64,000 bases of DNA. Source: a virus. A program made the translations under genes and the position numbers. The stretch lies in the IMG/VR virus record IMGVR_UViG_3300030508_000018, positions 50,093-114,092 of that record; one strand, given 5' to 3'. Positions within the stretch are counted from its first letter, which is position 1; every line of letters begins with the position of its first letter. Shown here one piece after another: positions 17,612 through 26,813 of this stretch. The notes beneath the pieces are model-generated. The model was not told the DNA's origin and made no database searches. It worked only from the letters and a program-made list of their open reading frames with translations.

Positions 17612-17639
17612 ACACTTTAGTGATATATCACTAAAAACC
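17612..17639. promoter_or_regulatory. Palindromic promoter/operator element, divergent
   Basis: TAGTGATATATCACTA is a perfect 16-base palindrome between the leftward polymerase genes and the rightward gene at 17661. Close relatives occur at 22699, 31688, 41984 and 46495. Its symmetry would let it serve both directions. Confidence 0.55.
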
Positions 17640-17660
17640 TTTACATTAAGAGGAACTCTT

Positions 17661-17999
17661 ATGAATGTCGATAGTTTAATGTTTAATCCTGGTAGTGATA
17701 TTTACTACGATGCGGGGTTTAGAGTTGTTCTAGAAGATCACATGACGTTATTGAGAAATGATTCAACGACGCAAATCATTGACGTTGCTCCGATGGACGC
17801 GTATGTGTACGAGGCTGATCTATTTGGTCTTCTTTCTAAATATGGTGTTGCGCCATATTTACACTGGTTAACAATGCGAATGAACGATATGACTTCTCCG
17901 TCTGAGAATGATTTGAAATTAACACAGCTATTAATTCCTTACCAAGGAAATATCGACAAGATACGACAGTCGTATACTAGTGTTAACAGAATTACATAA
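17661..17999 (+). CDS. Conserved hypothetical phage protein
   Basis: 112 residues with AAGAGGAAC upstream. YYDAGFRVVLEDHMTLLRN, then APMDAYVYEADLFGLLSKYG and YLHWLTMRMN, is a pattern I have seen in short structural-type proteins of large phages, but I cannot name it. A single rightward gene within a leftward block, driven from the palindromic site just upstream. Its end overlaps the next leftward gene by eight bases. Confidence 0.65.
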   Translation: MNVDSLMFNPGSDIYYDAGFRVVLEDHMTLLRNDSTTQIIDVAPMDAYVYEADLFGLLSKYGVAPYLHWLTMRMNDMTSPSENDLKLTQLLIPYQGNIDKIRQSYTSVNRIT

Positions 18000-18183
18000 T
18001 GTTTAATTCTTTTGTATTTTTATGAAATGTTTCACATGGTAATCCAGCATCTCTACATGCGTGGCAGCAAAACCAATACTCATGACCGTTTTCTGAATCT
18101 TCATCGCCGGTAAACACGTACTCACTATGACCTATTGTCCCGTGACAATACATGCAGTATAGTTCTAAATGACCAAATGTCAT
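17992..18183 (-). CDS. Small zinc-binding protein
   Basis: 63 residues from the ATG at 18183 (GGAAG five bases upstream); a GTG at 18195 would add four residues. LYCMYCHGTIGHSEYVF and WFCCHACRDAGLPC give two C-rich knuckles like a treble-clef or FCS-type finger. Convergent with the gene at 17661. Function unknown. Confidence 0.55.
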   Translation of the reverse strand: MTFGHLELYCMYCHGTIGHSEYVFTGDEDSENGHEYWFCCHACRDAGLPCETFHKNTKELNIM

Positions 18184-18201
18184 AAAAGCTTCCACATAGA
18201 G

Positions 18202-18249
18202 AAAAAAATAGCATCTAATCTTTTTAAGGATTAGATGCTATTTATGCCG
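18202..18249. terminator. Bidirectional hairpin with ATGCCG tag
   Basis: ATAGCATCTAATC ... GATTAGATGCTAT is a 13-bp stem. Leftward it ends in a T7 run, fitting the gene at 18256. Rightward it is followed by TTATGCCG, fitting a transcript from 17661. Confidence 0.7.
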
Positions 18250-18255
18250 TATTAT

Positions 18256-19521
18256 TTAAATCGCACCAAACCCACCATTGCGATTGCCATAATTATTATT
18301 ACCATAACTAGGAGTGTTATAGCTTCGTCCTATTCCTCCTAATCCTGCTGGTCTATCCATACCACTACGTGATTGACCTTGCTGATACTGTTGTACGTTA
18401 TTAGGAGCGCCAATAACAGAACGCAAACTAGGAACAGAACGAATCAGTGAGTTAAAATCCAAACCACCATTCTCAGTAACTACTGGCGCAGGCTGATACG
18501 ATTGTGCTGGTTGGCCATATGTGTTTTGTGGTTGTTGTGGTGGAACTTGCCACGGTTGAAGATTAGTAACTGGAGCGCTTGCAAATGAAGCTGATGTCGC
18601 TGCTGCGGCAGGCGTGGTTCCTACGTCAGTATGTAGAGACTTACCTTCGTTACCAGCTTGCATTGGAACTAAGCGAATCTCTGATTTCATTACTTCGATA
18701 TTATCGAATGTTTCTTCCCATTCAGATTCAAACAGAAGTTCATCTGCCTCATCTTCCATTGTGTTTCTAAACAATTCAATGATAGTGTTCAGATTAGAAG
18801 CTACGACACCTACTGTCTTCATCAAAGCATCAAGATAAGGTGCAAGTTGAGATTCAGTACCAATGTTATATGTTTCAGGCTTATCAATACCTGGAAAAAT
18901 ATAATCCATCAAGCTTATTAAAGATTTAATATCTTTTACACGCAGCTTTACACCATAACACTCATGCTCTGATTTTGTCAAGGCTTCGTATAGTGGAAAA
19001 TGTACAATACCACATCGTGAGTAAGTAGTTCCTCTTACCTTACCACCACGTTTTAGGAATATGGATACAAAATTCTTTTGAGAATTACCTTCGCCAAACT
19101 GTTCACATACTTTTGCGAAATCGTCAACCGTCTTCTTATCGACATTTTTAACATGACTCAGAAAATCGGATTGTTCAGGCGTTAACGACGCATGCTCGTC
19201 TATGTGTGAAGCAATTTTTAACAAATGTAATGTTAGAACGTGCAACACGTAATTAATACGCACAACTAATGATGCTCGAAACTTTTCCAAGACATCAGAT
19301 TCGCCTTTCAAAAGACTTTCCGATAACGGATGGAATATCACGATATTCGACTTATTAGAATTAGCCAAATGTTCTTGAGTAGGAAGAACTAGTCGTTTTC
19401 CTTTTACAAGCAATGGTGTTTTTAATTCACCAATTACTTGATTCACATAACCGTCGTCAGTAGCCACTAAGTCAGCTGTTTTAAGTATGGATTTATACAA
19501 ATCCAATAATTTCATTGCCAT
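18256..19521 (-). CDS. Hypothetical protein with Gln/Asn/Gly-rich tail
   Basis: 421 residues with AAAGGAAAAAAG upstream. Residues 1-270 look globular; residues 300-421 are low-complexity (PPQQPQNTYGQPAQSYQP, then GNNNYGNRNGGFGAI). Such tails are often flexible or condensate-prone. It lies between the beta C-terminal half and the two genes at 19538 and 21011. By position in the polymerase cluster it may correspond to phiKZ gp70, but I cannot recognise its function. Confidence 0.7.
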   Translation of the reverse strand: MAMKLLDLYKSILKTADLVATDDGYVNQVIGELKTPLLVKGKRLVLPTQEHLANSNKSNIVIFHPLSESLLKGESDVLEKFRASLVVRINYVLHVLTLHLLKIASHIDEHASLTPEQSDFLSHVKNVDKKTVDDFAKVCEQFGEGNSQKNFVSIFLKRGGKVRGTTYSRCGIVHFPLYEALTKSEHECYGVKLRVKDIKSLISLMDYIFPGIDKPETYNIGTESQLAPYLDALMKTVGVVASNLNTIIELFRNTMEDEADELLFESEWEETFDNIEVMKSEIRLVPMQAGNEGKSLHTDVGTTPAAAATSASFASAPVTNLQPWQVPPQQPQNTYGQPAQSYQPAPVVTENGGLDFNSLIRSVPSLRSVIGAPNNVQQYQQGQSRSGMDRPAGLGGIGRSYNTPSYGNNNYGNRNGGFGAI

Positions 19522-19537
19522 TGCTTTTTTCCTTTAT

Positions 19538-21010
19538 TTAAATAACACCGAAACCACCGGAACTTAACGGTGTTTGTATATTCCCATTAGTTTTACCAAC
19601 GAAATCACAAGGAGATGGTCTAAGCTGACCCATCAGATCACTGAAATCGTTTGCTACTGACATAGCTAGTCTACCATTTGTTGTTACTACCGGAACAGTC
19701 AATGCATCGCAAAACGATGGCGTGACGTAATCTACTTCTGGTTTACCGTCCAAAGATATTTTTATCCATGTTTCTCCAAGTAGATCAATTTGCATCGAGA
19801 TTTCGAACGACATAGCACCCGAATACGATAGATCTTGCAACACTTGGAATTCCATGTTTCGTATGAAATTCTGCAAACCTAAACTATGATCAAATGTATC
19901 AGAAAACCCACGTACATCAAAAACGACTGTACTGATTACACCGTCTCTAGATTGATTAGTAGTTTTAAACACAACCCAAGTAAGCCCTTGCTCCATAAGC
20001 AAACCTGGAATTGCTTGACTTAAAATAGTCGCGGCATGCGTAACGCCATCAGAACCACCCCAATCAGCAGTTAGTCCTGCTTGATGCACAGTTGCTTTCT
20101 CTGTAGCGGACATTAAAACAACGACTGCTAAATTATCAACATTAGGGTCAAGTAACATTAATTCATTATAAGAGAAAGAGTCACCAATGGGTCTTCCTGT
20201 GACATTACTAATTGCAGATAACAAGGGGTCTTTAGAAGCAATATTTTCTGCTGAATAATCTCTAGCGGCTTCTAGAATATCACCACGAGAAGAACCAATA
20301 CTTGTATCAGCTTCGGAGCTTTTCCAACTCTGCAAGATATTAGCCATATAGCTTGCCGGTACACCATTTGCTCGCCTTGATTTCATGGCTAGATTATTAG
20401 CTATGGTTCTTTCGTCATACATAGTACAATCAGGCGGCAGCATATCACGCGTCATTACTGAATAAATATCTTCAGGTCGCATCCGGTGATTTGATACCTG
20501 TTGACCAACACCGGACCAGCTATTATCGGTAATCACGTGAGAATTATCATTGATAGTCACGTGAGTTTGATTACCGAGAGGCGTCCTTTCGATTGTTCGT
20601 CTTTCCGTTATAATAGAGTTAACGGTAAAAATCATTCTCGGATCAACGCTACCAGACAACGCAACACCATCGTAGTCGGTATAACCCATCACGTTTTCAA
20701 TTATCTCACTACCGATACCTGGAAATACAGATCTTACTTCCATACAGAAACGCATTCGTTTCTGTCCCCAGCCATTCGGAATGTCGATCGTTCCTTCTGG
20801 AGTAGGAGACGGACTAACAAAATGACTAGCAATACCAGCGACTGTTGTTGGTCCAATTTTATTTGTATTAAATAATCGTTCTTGAATAATGTTCAATGTA
20901 GAGCGATCAAGATTTGTATTGTAAGGTCGTCGAAACTGTTGGTTATACGTGCCGGTTTCATGAATTATCAAACGTGTAATTGCAATTCCTGGTCTCTGAT
21001 TAAAAGACAT
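19538..21010 (-). CDS. Hypothetical protein in RNA polymerase cluster
   Basis: 490 residues with AAGGAGTTTTTA before the ATG; the ATG follows the stop of the upstream gene immediately. Sequence is well folded throughout (RLIIHETGTYNQQFRRPYNT; GTIDIPNGWGQKRMRFCMEV; VDNLAVVVLMSATEKATVHQ) without a known catalytic motif. The last residues, LSSGGFGVI, resemble the GGFGAI ending of the gene at 18256. Perhaps equivalent to phiKZ gp69 by position only. Function unknown. Confidence 0.7.
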   Translation of the reverse strand: MSFNQRPGIAITRLIIHETGTYNQQFRRPYNTNLDRSTLNIIQERLFNTNKIGPTTVAGIASHFVSPSPTPEGTIDIPNGWGQKRMRFCMEVRSVFPGIGSEIIENVMGYTDYDGVALSGSVDPRMIFTVNSIITERRTIERTPLGNQTHVTINDNSHVITDNSWSGVGQQVSNHRMRPEDIYSVMTRDMLPPDCTMYDERTIANNLAMKSRRANGVPASYMANILQSWKSSEADTSIGSSRGDILEAARDYSAENIASKDPLLSAISNVTGRPIGDSFSYNELMLLDPNVDNLAVVVLMSATEKATVHQAGLTADWGGSDGVTHAATILSQAIPGLLMEQGLTWVVFKTTNQSRDGVISTVVFDVRGFSDTFDHSLGLQNFIRNMEFQVLQDLSYSGAMSFEISMQIDLLGETWIKISLDGKPEVDYVTPSFCDALTVPVVTTNGRLAMSVANDFSDLMGQLRPSPCDFVGKTNGNIQTPLSSGGFGVI

Positions 21011-22666
21011 TTAAAAACTCCTTTGTGCAAGAGAAATAGCAAGATCAGCTAACTTTATTTTAATATCATGCGATACTACTGTTCTTCTATTATTTTTATT
21101 TCCATACAACTGTGCTATCCAACTATCGGGTATTGTTAGTCTCCAATTACGTTCTACAAATAAATTCGACACGAGATCAATACTCTCAGCAGCTGGATTA
21201 GTGCGTTTAGCAGTTTTCTGCTTACCAGATGATCGTTTTGAATATGGATATAACGCATCGAGTATTTCTAATTGTTCCTTTTTGATTCTTGCGCGTGAAT
21301 CAAAATCAACACGAAGTGCATCGTTATTTGTTTCTTCTGCTGCGCTGACTAAACCAGCTAATTCAAAATATCCTTTGTGCCATAAAGCAGCTTGTGCTAC
21401 TGCCATTACACCCAATAACAATATCTTACTAATGTGTTGTAAACCCTTATGAGGAATAACTCTAGCGGTTACCCATTGTGTTAGTAGAATCTGCGGGTCG
21501 TATATTTGTTGTGTTTCAAGTGCTTTTATGGATAAAAAAGATTGCTCCAATAATTCAATTTTAATATCTGGACATAGTTTGAAAGCAAGGGACATTATGT
21601 CTTGAGCATAATACGCGATAGTGATAATATCGCCTTCCGATATCTCTTGTTTTATTTTGTAACCTTCGAGTTTCGATAAATTGTTTTCGCCTTCTTGGCT
21701 TTGTCCTTCTACAATTTTATCTTTCACTAAACCTATAAAACTATTGTCATGACCTTTTGATCTCTGTCCAATGTATTTGTAGATAAATGTAGCTAAATTA
21801 GAATTTTGATCTAATCCCCTAACATCGCCTATACTTAAACGTCGCACCAACACCATTGACAACATCCACGTTGGATAATCTTCAGTGCTTAGTCCATCTA
21901 GTATCGGTGATGATTTTGATTTCTCTGATGGAATAGTAGCTACTACATACCGTCGTAACTTTTCCATTTCACTTGAATTTATTAACAACGTTTTTGTTAA
22001 TAACCTACAAGCATAATACTCTTTAAATACTGTTCCAATTTCTTTCTTTGTTCGCTGAATGAATTCACCCCAAATAGGTATCATCGGGCGCAATAAGATT
22101 GACAGTGCCACCAATCCTTTATAATCTTTTTGATCATAAGTCCGATCACGTGTTCGTGAGTTATCAGCTGCTTCTACAAACTCAACCTCAATATTCTGAG
22201 GTATTTGTATATAGCTATAAAACTCACACCAATGTTTTACTTTTTCTAAATCATGAAAACTAAACAATTGTTCAATCAACACATACAACTTTTTTGTTAG
22301 TTCGTTTGTGTCCCATTCCGAATCAAATGTTTCTTTTATATTCAAATAACATTTAAATATATTAGTTTGTTCTACCTGAGGTAACTGTGACCAATATTGA
22401 TTAATCTCTTCAAAGATATCAAAATCACCACTGAATGATACCTTATCAAATAAAGCAATATTCCATTCAATAACTAAATCTAAGTTTTTTCCAAGATGGT
22501 CTTTATTGTCAACTCGAATTATCTTGACTATGTCGTCAATATCTAAATACGATTTACCAGCTAGTTCTTCTAATTGACTTGCGTTTACTATTAGTCCGCT
22601 TTTATGGACAACCATTGCGGTTGTTGGGACACCTTGCGCTGTTGTTCTAATTGTTATAAGTTTCAT
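21011..22666 (-). CDS. Candidate gp68-like non-virion RNA polymerase subunit
   Basis: 551 residues, largely helical, no enzyme motif visible. It is the first gene behind the promoter-like element at 22699 and heads the run that continues into the beta and beta-prime C-terminal halves. In phiKZ the fifth subunit of the non-virion polymerase, gp68 (about 520 residues), precedes gp71-73 and gp74 in the same way. The assignment rests on order and size only. A C-terminal basic patch (KRSSGKQKTAKR) could touch DNA. Confidence 0.5.
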   Translation of the reverse strand: MKLITIRTTAQGVPTTAMVVHKSGLIVNASQLEELAGKSYLDIDDIVKIIRVDNKDHLGKNLDLVIEWNIALFDKVSFSGDFDIFEEINQYWSQLPQVEQTNIFKCYLNIKETFDSEWDTNELTKKLYVLIEQLFSFHDLEKVKHWCEFYSYIQIPQNIEVEFVEAADNSRTRDRTYDQKDYKGLVALSILLRPMIPIWGEFIQRTKKEIGTVFKEYYACRLLTKTLLINSSEMEKLRRYVVATIPSEKSKSSPILDGLSTEDYPTWMLSMVLVRRLSIGDVRGLDQNSNLATFIYKYIGQRSKGHDNSFIGLVKDKIVEGQSQEGENNLSKLEGYKIKQEISEGDIITIAYYAQDIMSLAFKLCPDIKIELLEQSFLSIKALETQQIYDPQILLTQWVTARVIPHKGLQHISKILLLGVMAVAQAALWHKGYFELAGLVSAAEETNNDALRVDFDSRARIKKEQLEILDALYPYSKRSSGKQKTAKRTNPAAESIDLVSNLFVERNWRLTIPDSWIAQLYGNKNNRRTVVSHDIKIKLADLAISLAQRSF

Positions 22667-22698
22667 ATGTTTTTCCTTTATTTACACAACACATACTA

Positions 22699-22731
22699 CT
22701 CACTTTAGTGATATATGACTATATTTGTTTG
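22699..22731 (-). promoter_or_regulatory. Promoter-like element (copy of chmA upstream site)
   Basis: CACTTTAGTGATATATGACT followed by ATATTTGTTT is identical at all but one of 33 positions to the element before the ChmA gene at 31688. It sits 33 bases before the gene at 22666. Confidence 0.65.
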
Positions 22732-22755
22732 TATTGCCATCACCTTAAAAACTAC

Positions 22756-22800
22756 GGTAGAAAGTAACCTAAGCCTTCCGAGCCAGGGTTACTTTCTACC
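22756..22800 (-). terminator. Strong hairpin
   Basis: GGTAGAAAGTAACC pairs perfectly with GGTTACTTTCTACC around a 17-base loop, just downstream of the SSB-like gene on the reverse strand and just before the promoter-like element at 22699. Confidence 0.7.
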
Positions 22801-22832
22801 GCTACAATATGAACTTATTTCACTACAATTAA

Positions 22833-23546
22833 TTAGAACGGGAGATCAGTATCGCCGCCGATGTCGTCCTGGGAATTATTGCCTCCGCCGCTAGAACGAC
22901 CGCCGTTATAATTATTAGGGCGACCACCACCATTGTCTTTCGGCTTTGGCGCTTCGTAGTTGTCTGCGAGCATTGTCGGCATCAACTCAGTTAAGATGTC
23001 CGCGTACGCAGCAGCGCACCATTCAGAAACCTTTGCAATCGGGAACTCAGAACCATCCCCATGCACATAGCGATGAAAGCGGCTCTGTGGCAGGAAAGGA
23101 AATTTAATACGAGGGCGTCCTTTAGTTGTAGATGCTACTGAAATCCATAGCAAACCATTATCGTCTTTTCCAACATAAATTTCACTTACAACAACAGGCT
23201 GTTCACTACGTTTCCCACCTGGGAAAATAAAGTTCTTACATTCCAATCTAAACTTACGTTCGTCAACTGGTGCTGTTACAGGAACCTTAATCATTTCACG
23301 AATACCGTGAATAAGCATGAAGAAATTTGGCACGTCTACATTACCAGAAATTTTTCCGTATCCGTTACTTTCACCAGTGTCTTTAGGATCTCCTGTATAT
23401 ACGGTAATACGAGGGTTATTAGCGTACAATCCCCAAACCAAATTAGACCACTTTGAGTCGTCACCAGGACACTTCACTGACAGACTAAGTTTATTGTTAT
23501 CTAAAGCATTTTTCACACGCGGTGGAGCTTGATAATTACCAGCCAT
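22833..23546 (-). CDS. Single-stranded DNA-binding protein-like
   Basis: 237 residues. Residues 1-190 contain several beta-rich stretches; residues 200-230 are Gly/Asn/Arg-rich (NGGGRPNNYNGGRSSGGGNN). The protein ends DDIGGDTDLPF, which strongly resembles the acidic DxDDIPF tip of bacterial SSB, used to recruit partner proteins. The globular part does not look like classic bacterial SSB by eye, so the fold is uncertain. It lies between the polymerase cluster and the Mre11-like nuclease, fitting a replication role. Confidence 0.6.
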   Translation of the reverse strand: MAGNYQAPPRVKNALDNNKLSLSVKCPGDDSKWSNLVWGLYANNPRITVYTGDPKDTGESNGYGKISGNVDVPNFFMLIHGIREMIKVPVTAPVDERKFRLECKNFIFPGGKRSEQPVVVSEIYVGKDDNGLLWISVASTTKGRPRIKFPFLPQSRFHRYVHGDGSEFPIAKVSEWCAAAYADILTELMPTMLADNYEAPKPKDNGGGRPNNYNGGRSSGGGNNSQDDIGGDTDLPF

Positions 23547-23626
23547 GATTAACTTCCTTTTATTAAATGTTGTATTCTGACGCTCAAATTATGAGTCATG
23601 TCAGTAATAAATTACTGTATATTATA

Positions 23627-24472
23627 TTAACCATTCCTAATTAATACTTCTTGAAGAATAGCACGTGTGTACGGATCTTTAATAGCGCTTATACTCATAG
23701 ACAGCTTGTCGTATGTTGATACCGCGCTCCATTTATAATGGGTAGCTATATCTATAATCTCTCGACGAACCTTAATTGGCATTGGTTGAAACTGCTCATT
23801 ATCGCCAAATACCTGAATAAGATCCTCTCGAAATGGAATCATAGATAAGTTTGATCCTTGATAATATTTCGTATACCAAAGTGCTCTGTCTTTGAGTTTA
23901 CCAGTATGAGATTCAATCAGTACTAATTTATTAAATTCTCTATAAGACAATAAATCATAAGCGTAGTGTGTTAAAATTAAAGCTTTTGTTTTAACAGGTG
24001 ACTTTATCTTTAAAGTAAATTTAACGATTTCACTAGGATGCTCAGTTAACAATATATTCATTGTTAAATTATGAAAAGCTGTATACTCTTTTTGTTTTGG
24101 AGTATTGTCTACTCTTAACTGAGCGTGTTTATATAAGTGTGTCATGTTAGCATAGTCGCTATAATAGAACACTACTTTAGTTTTACCTTTTGTTACGTCA
24201 TTTACGATAGATGTAATCACATCCATTTCTACCGCTATTTCAGCAGCTACTTGATTTGGAAGTACAAGACCTGCATCTTCTTTATTTAAACTCCCCATAA
24301 GGTTTCTAAATAAAGTACGCGTGTTGACATAAAGTTCTTGGTAATCTTTTATAGGCGGATATTCCGTAGGATAATCTTCATGTATGCCGCACAAAGCCTC
24401 TTTAGCCAACGATGTAGCAATGCTTAAATTATACTGGCCTACCGCCCTATTAGAAATGGCATCTGTATTCAT
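23627..24472 (-). CDS. Hypothetical protein
   Basis: 281 residues. The ATG overlaps the stop of the nuclease gene by four bases, so translation is coupled and the two may work together. The sequence (YNLSIATSLAKEALCGIHED; KVVFYYSDYANMTHLYKHAQ; ALILTHYAYDLLSYREFNKL) is alpha/beta in character without a motif I recognise. Could be a recombination or repair partner; unproven. Confidence 0.65.
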   Translation of the reverse strand: MNTDAISNRAVGQYNLSIATSLAKEALCGIHEDYPTEYPPIKDYQELYVNTRTLFRNLMGSLNKEDAGLVLPNQVAAEIAVEMDVITSIVNDVTKGKTKVVFYYSDYANMTHLYKHAQLRVDNTPKQKEYTAFHNLTMNILLTEHPSEIVKFTLKIKSPVKTKALILTHYAYDLLSYREFNKLVLIESHTGKLKDRALWYTKYYQGSNLSMIPFREDLIQVFGDNEQFQPMPIKVRREIIDIATHYKWSAVSTYDKLSMSISAIKDPYTRAILQEVLIRNG

Positions 24473-25578
24473 TCTACCTCCACCATGATACTATTCGCAG
24501 CATCTAACATTAAATCAGATGCGCCATTATTCACCATACGTTCAATTAATAATCCTTTAAGATTATCTTTCGTTAACGTAATCGGCACAAATAATTCTTC
24601 TTTATCTACAATTGATTTTTCTTCTTCTATAGTTTTTGATGGTAATTTTGACCAACTATAAAAAGGAAACTGTCTAATTAGCATTTCCATATTTTCAAAT
24701 ATGGGGTTATCACTATCTGCCTCAACACGCACAAATGAGTTAGCTGGTAAGTCCTTTACTTTTTCTTCAATAAGTGCTAGAGTGTCTGGTAGTGTTAAAC
24801 CAAAACAATGAACAGTAATGAATTTCTTTGCTCCTTTATTTTCAACAAATGTAATTTGATATTTTCCATTATCTCGTACTGTTGCACGAATATGTCCTTT
24901 TGGTTCTTCTTCACCATGTGCTAATCTATCAAAAGAACCTTGTGCAATAATGCGATCAAACTGTGTATAGGTGTGTATGTGTCCAATTAATATTAAATTC
25001 TTAACTAGGGATAAATACGCACTGGCGTTATGAACTGGTGATTTAACGTACGAGGGTAACTGATGATCGAACGTACCATGCATTATCGCGTAATCTACTT
25101 TAGTAAGCCCTTTTGCTTTTAACAGTTCATGGACTTGGCTTAGTGTTTTATCAGTTGTTGTCTCCCATTCATCAGGTACATAGAGCACGGTTATCCCGTA
25201 GCGCTCTATGTACTCGATGGATAGTTCTTTAACGTATTTTAGTTCAGCGCCAATGCCTGCTAAGGTGTTCGTGTTTGGAAATATCTCTGATTGTTTCCAA
25301 TCATGCGAAGGTGTCCCTTCCAATACACGAACTAGAATATCGTGCTTCTTGCATAGTCGCAGAAAATGCGCTACCCAGAATTTAATATCCCATACTTCTT
25401 CATCTGATAAATTCATTAAATCGTGAAATACATCACCAGCTAAAAAAATAATATCTAATTCAGCTGTTTCAGCATTATCAGGAAAAGCTTTTTTAAGATT
25501 TTCAATAATCTCAGCTGTAGGATTCTTCCTATGGCCAAGATGCAAATCAGAAATCACTGCTATTTTAAGTTCCTTCAT
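24469..25578 (-). CDS. SbcD/Mre11-like metallophosphoesterase nuclease
   Basis: 369 residues. SDLHLGH (10-16), AGDVFHD (47-53), EGTPSHDW (108-115), MHGTFDH and GHIHTYTQF follow the order of the metal-binding motifs of calcineurin-type nucleases; the usual GNHD/E is replaced by GTPSHD, which still supplies His and Asp. A C-terminal domain of 150 residues follows, as in SbcD. It would cut or trim DNA ends in recombination. No SbcC-like ATPase partner is visible in this window. Confidence 0.85.
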   Translation of the reverse strand: MKELKIAVISDLHLGHRKNPTAEIIENLKKAFPDNAETAELDIIFLAGDVFHDLMNLSDEEVWDIKFWVAHFLRLCKKHDILVRVLEGTPSHDWKQSEIFPNTNTLAGIGAELKYVKELSIEYIERYGITVLYVPDEWETTTDKTLSQVHELLKAKGLTKVDYAIMHGTFDHQLPSYVKSPVHNASAYLSLVKNLILIGHIHTYTQFDRIIAQGSFDRLAHGEEEPKGHIRATVRDNGKYQITFVENKGAKKFITVHCFGLTLPDTLALIEEKVKDLPANSFVRVEADSDNPIFENMEMLIRQFPFYSWSKLPSKTIEEEKSIVDKEELFVPITLTKDNLKGLLIERMVNNGASDLMLDAANSIMVEVE

Positions 25579-25652
25579 TTAAATATCTCCAAGAAGGATA
25601 TTTGTTTAACGCATGGTCGCTCATAACGTTGCGTGAAGTGTTAAAATAATTC

Positions 25653-26237
25653 TTATTCTGATATAAATTCAAAATCGTCCGTATCATCGACTTCGTCTGT
25701 GGTGTTGTTAATTATTTTCTTTTGATCGGCAGTAAGCTCTACAATAGGCAGTCTGCCGTATCTTGTAAAAATACTGTTCCATATAGCCAGATCTTTTAAA
25801 ACATTACCCGGAACTTTCATGATAAGCGCACGCTTGGTCAATTCCGTTGTAAGATAACGAAGTCCTTGTCTCGGACTTTGATTTGCTATCTGTCCGGCAG
25901 TAGTAACTACAGATGAAATAGGAACCTTATAATCGCTCGGTTTCACTGGATTTACTGCTTCTCTATTTAATAGAGGAGGAACTGTAAACAAAATATTATC
26001 ATTTCTATCAACAACATGAACAGACTTGTACGGACTCCCAGCGTAGTTTAACCATGTTTCCATATTCACGTTGTAGTGTAATTGCTCATCTCCAGCAAAC
26101 ACTGGTAAGAAAACACCAACAAACACACGCTCTGGTAAACGTTTAATATCTTCTTCTGCTATTTGAATTAATCGTTTTGTAACAATGTTACTATCGCCAG
26201 TTTGTTTTTGTTCTGCAAATTTATCAATGTTAATCAT
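25653..26237 (-). CDS. Putative virion structural protein
   Basis: 194 residues starting MINIDKFAEQKQTGDSNIVT. The middle (VFVGVFLPVFAGDEQLHYNV, LNYAGSPYKSVHVVD) is beta-rich and the C-terminus is acidic (DEVDDTDDFEFISE). Together with the two genes upstream it forms a leftward trio behind the beta-prime gene. I recall similar proteins in phiKZ-like virions, but only weakly. Confidence 0.55.
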   Translation of the reverse strand: MINIDKFAEQKQTGDSNIVTKRLIQIAEEDIKRLPERVFVGVFLPVFAGDEQLHYNVNMETWLNYAGSPYKSVHVVDRNDNILFTVPPLLNREAVNPVKPSDYKVPISSVVTTAGQIANQSPRQGLRYLTTELTKRALIMKVPGNVLKDLAIWNSIFTRYGRLPIVELTADQKKIINNTTDEVDDTDDFEFISE

Positions 26238-26247
26238 GATTTACTTT

Positions 26248-26715
26248 CTAAGTAGCAGACCCAGTATTATTCAATTTAACAATGGTCTCCACTATTGAAT
26301 TTTGAATATTTAATAGTCTGCCAATAGAATAAGTAGTGCCGTTTTCTGTAACATCACACTGAATGCCAACCGAAACCTTATCTGTCAAATTCGTAGCATT
26401 ATCATCTGTTGTGATAACAATGTTGACAACTTGATAATAACGTCCAAGATACGTGTCAAGAGTTCGTCGTAATTGGTTACTAAAATTAGTGATATCGTTA
26501 CCGTATTGTTCAATTAACCATTGTATATTTGAAATTCTACCAGCGTACAAATATGATTGAATATAGTCTGCTTCAAAAAAATGGCTAATCAAAAAATCCG
26601 CTTTTTCAGCAGTGGCGAATACCCAACCAGCAGGAGATAAAGTTGGGACCGGTACAGTGGCTGTGCTGAACGTAGTAATTACATCTGATGCAGTGACTAG
26701 TGTTGTAGATGTCAT
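26248..26715 (-). CDS. Putative virion structural protein
   Basis: 155 residues, beginning with a Thr/Val/Pro-rich stretch, then a helix pair (FLISHFFEADYIQSYLYAGR) and a beta-rich end (VNIVITTDDNATNLTDKVSV). The final helix-strand layout is like small baseplate or neck proteins. No clear family. Confidence 0.5.
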   Translation of the reverse strand: MTSTTLVTASDVITTFSTATVPVPTLSPAGWVFATAEKADFLISHFFEADYIQSYLYAGRISNIQWLIEQYGNDITNFSNQLRRTLDTYLGRYYQVVNIVITTDDNATNLTDKVSVGIQCDVTENGTTYSIGRLLNIQNSIVETIVKLNNTGSAT

Positions 26716-26770
26716 TTTCTAATTCTCTATAATCGGGTAACACATTATGTATCGGGTATGGAAAAAAAAA

Positions 26771-26803
26771 CAGACCTAATCCAAAATACGGACTAAGTCT
26801 GTT
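26771..26803 (-). terminator. Hairpin with T run
   Basis: CAGACTTAGTCCG ... GGATTAGGTCTG on the reverse strand forms an imperfect stem and is followed by nine T residues. It ends the transcript carrying the beta-prime N-terminal gene and the gene at 26814. Confidence 0.7.
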
Positions 26804-26813
26804 AGTGTTATAT

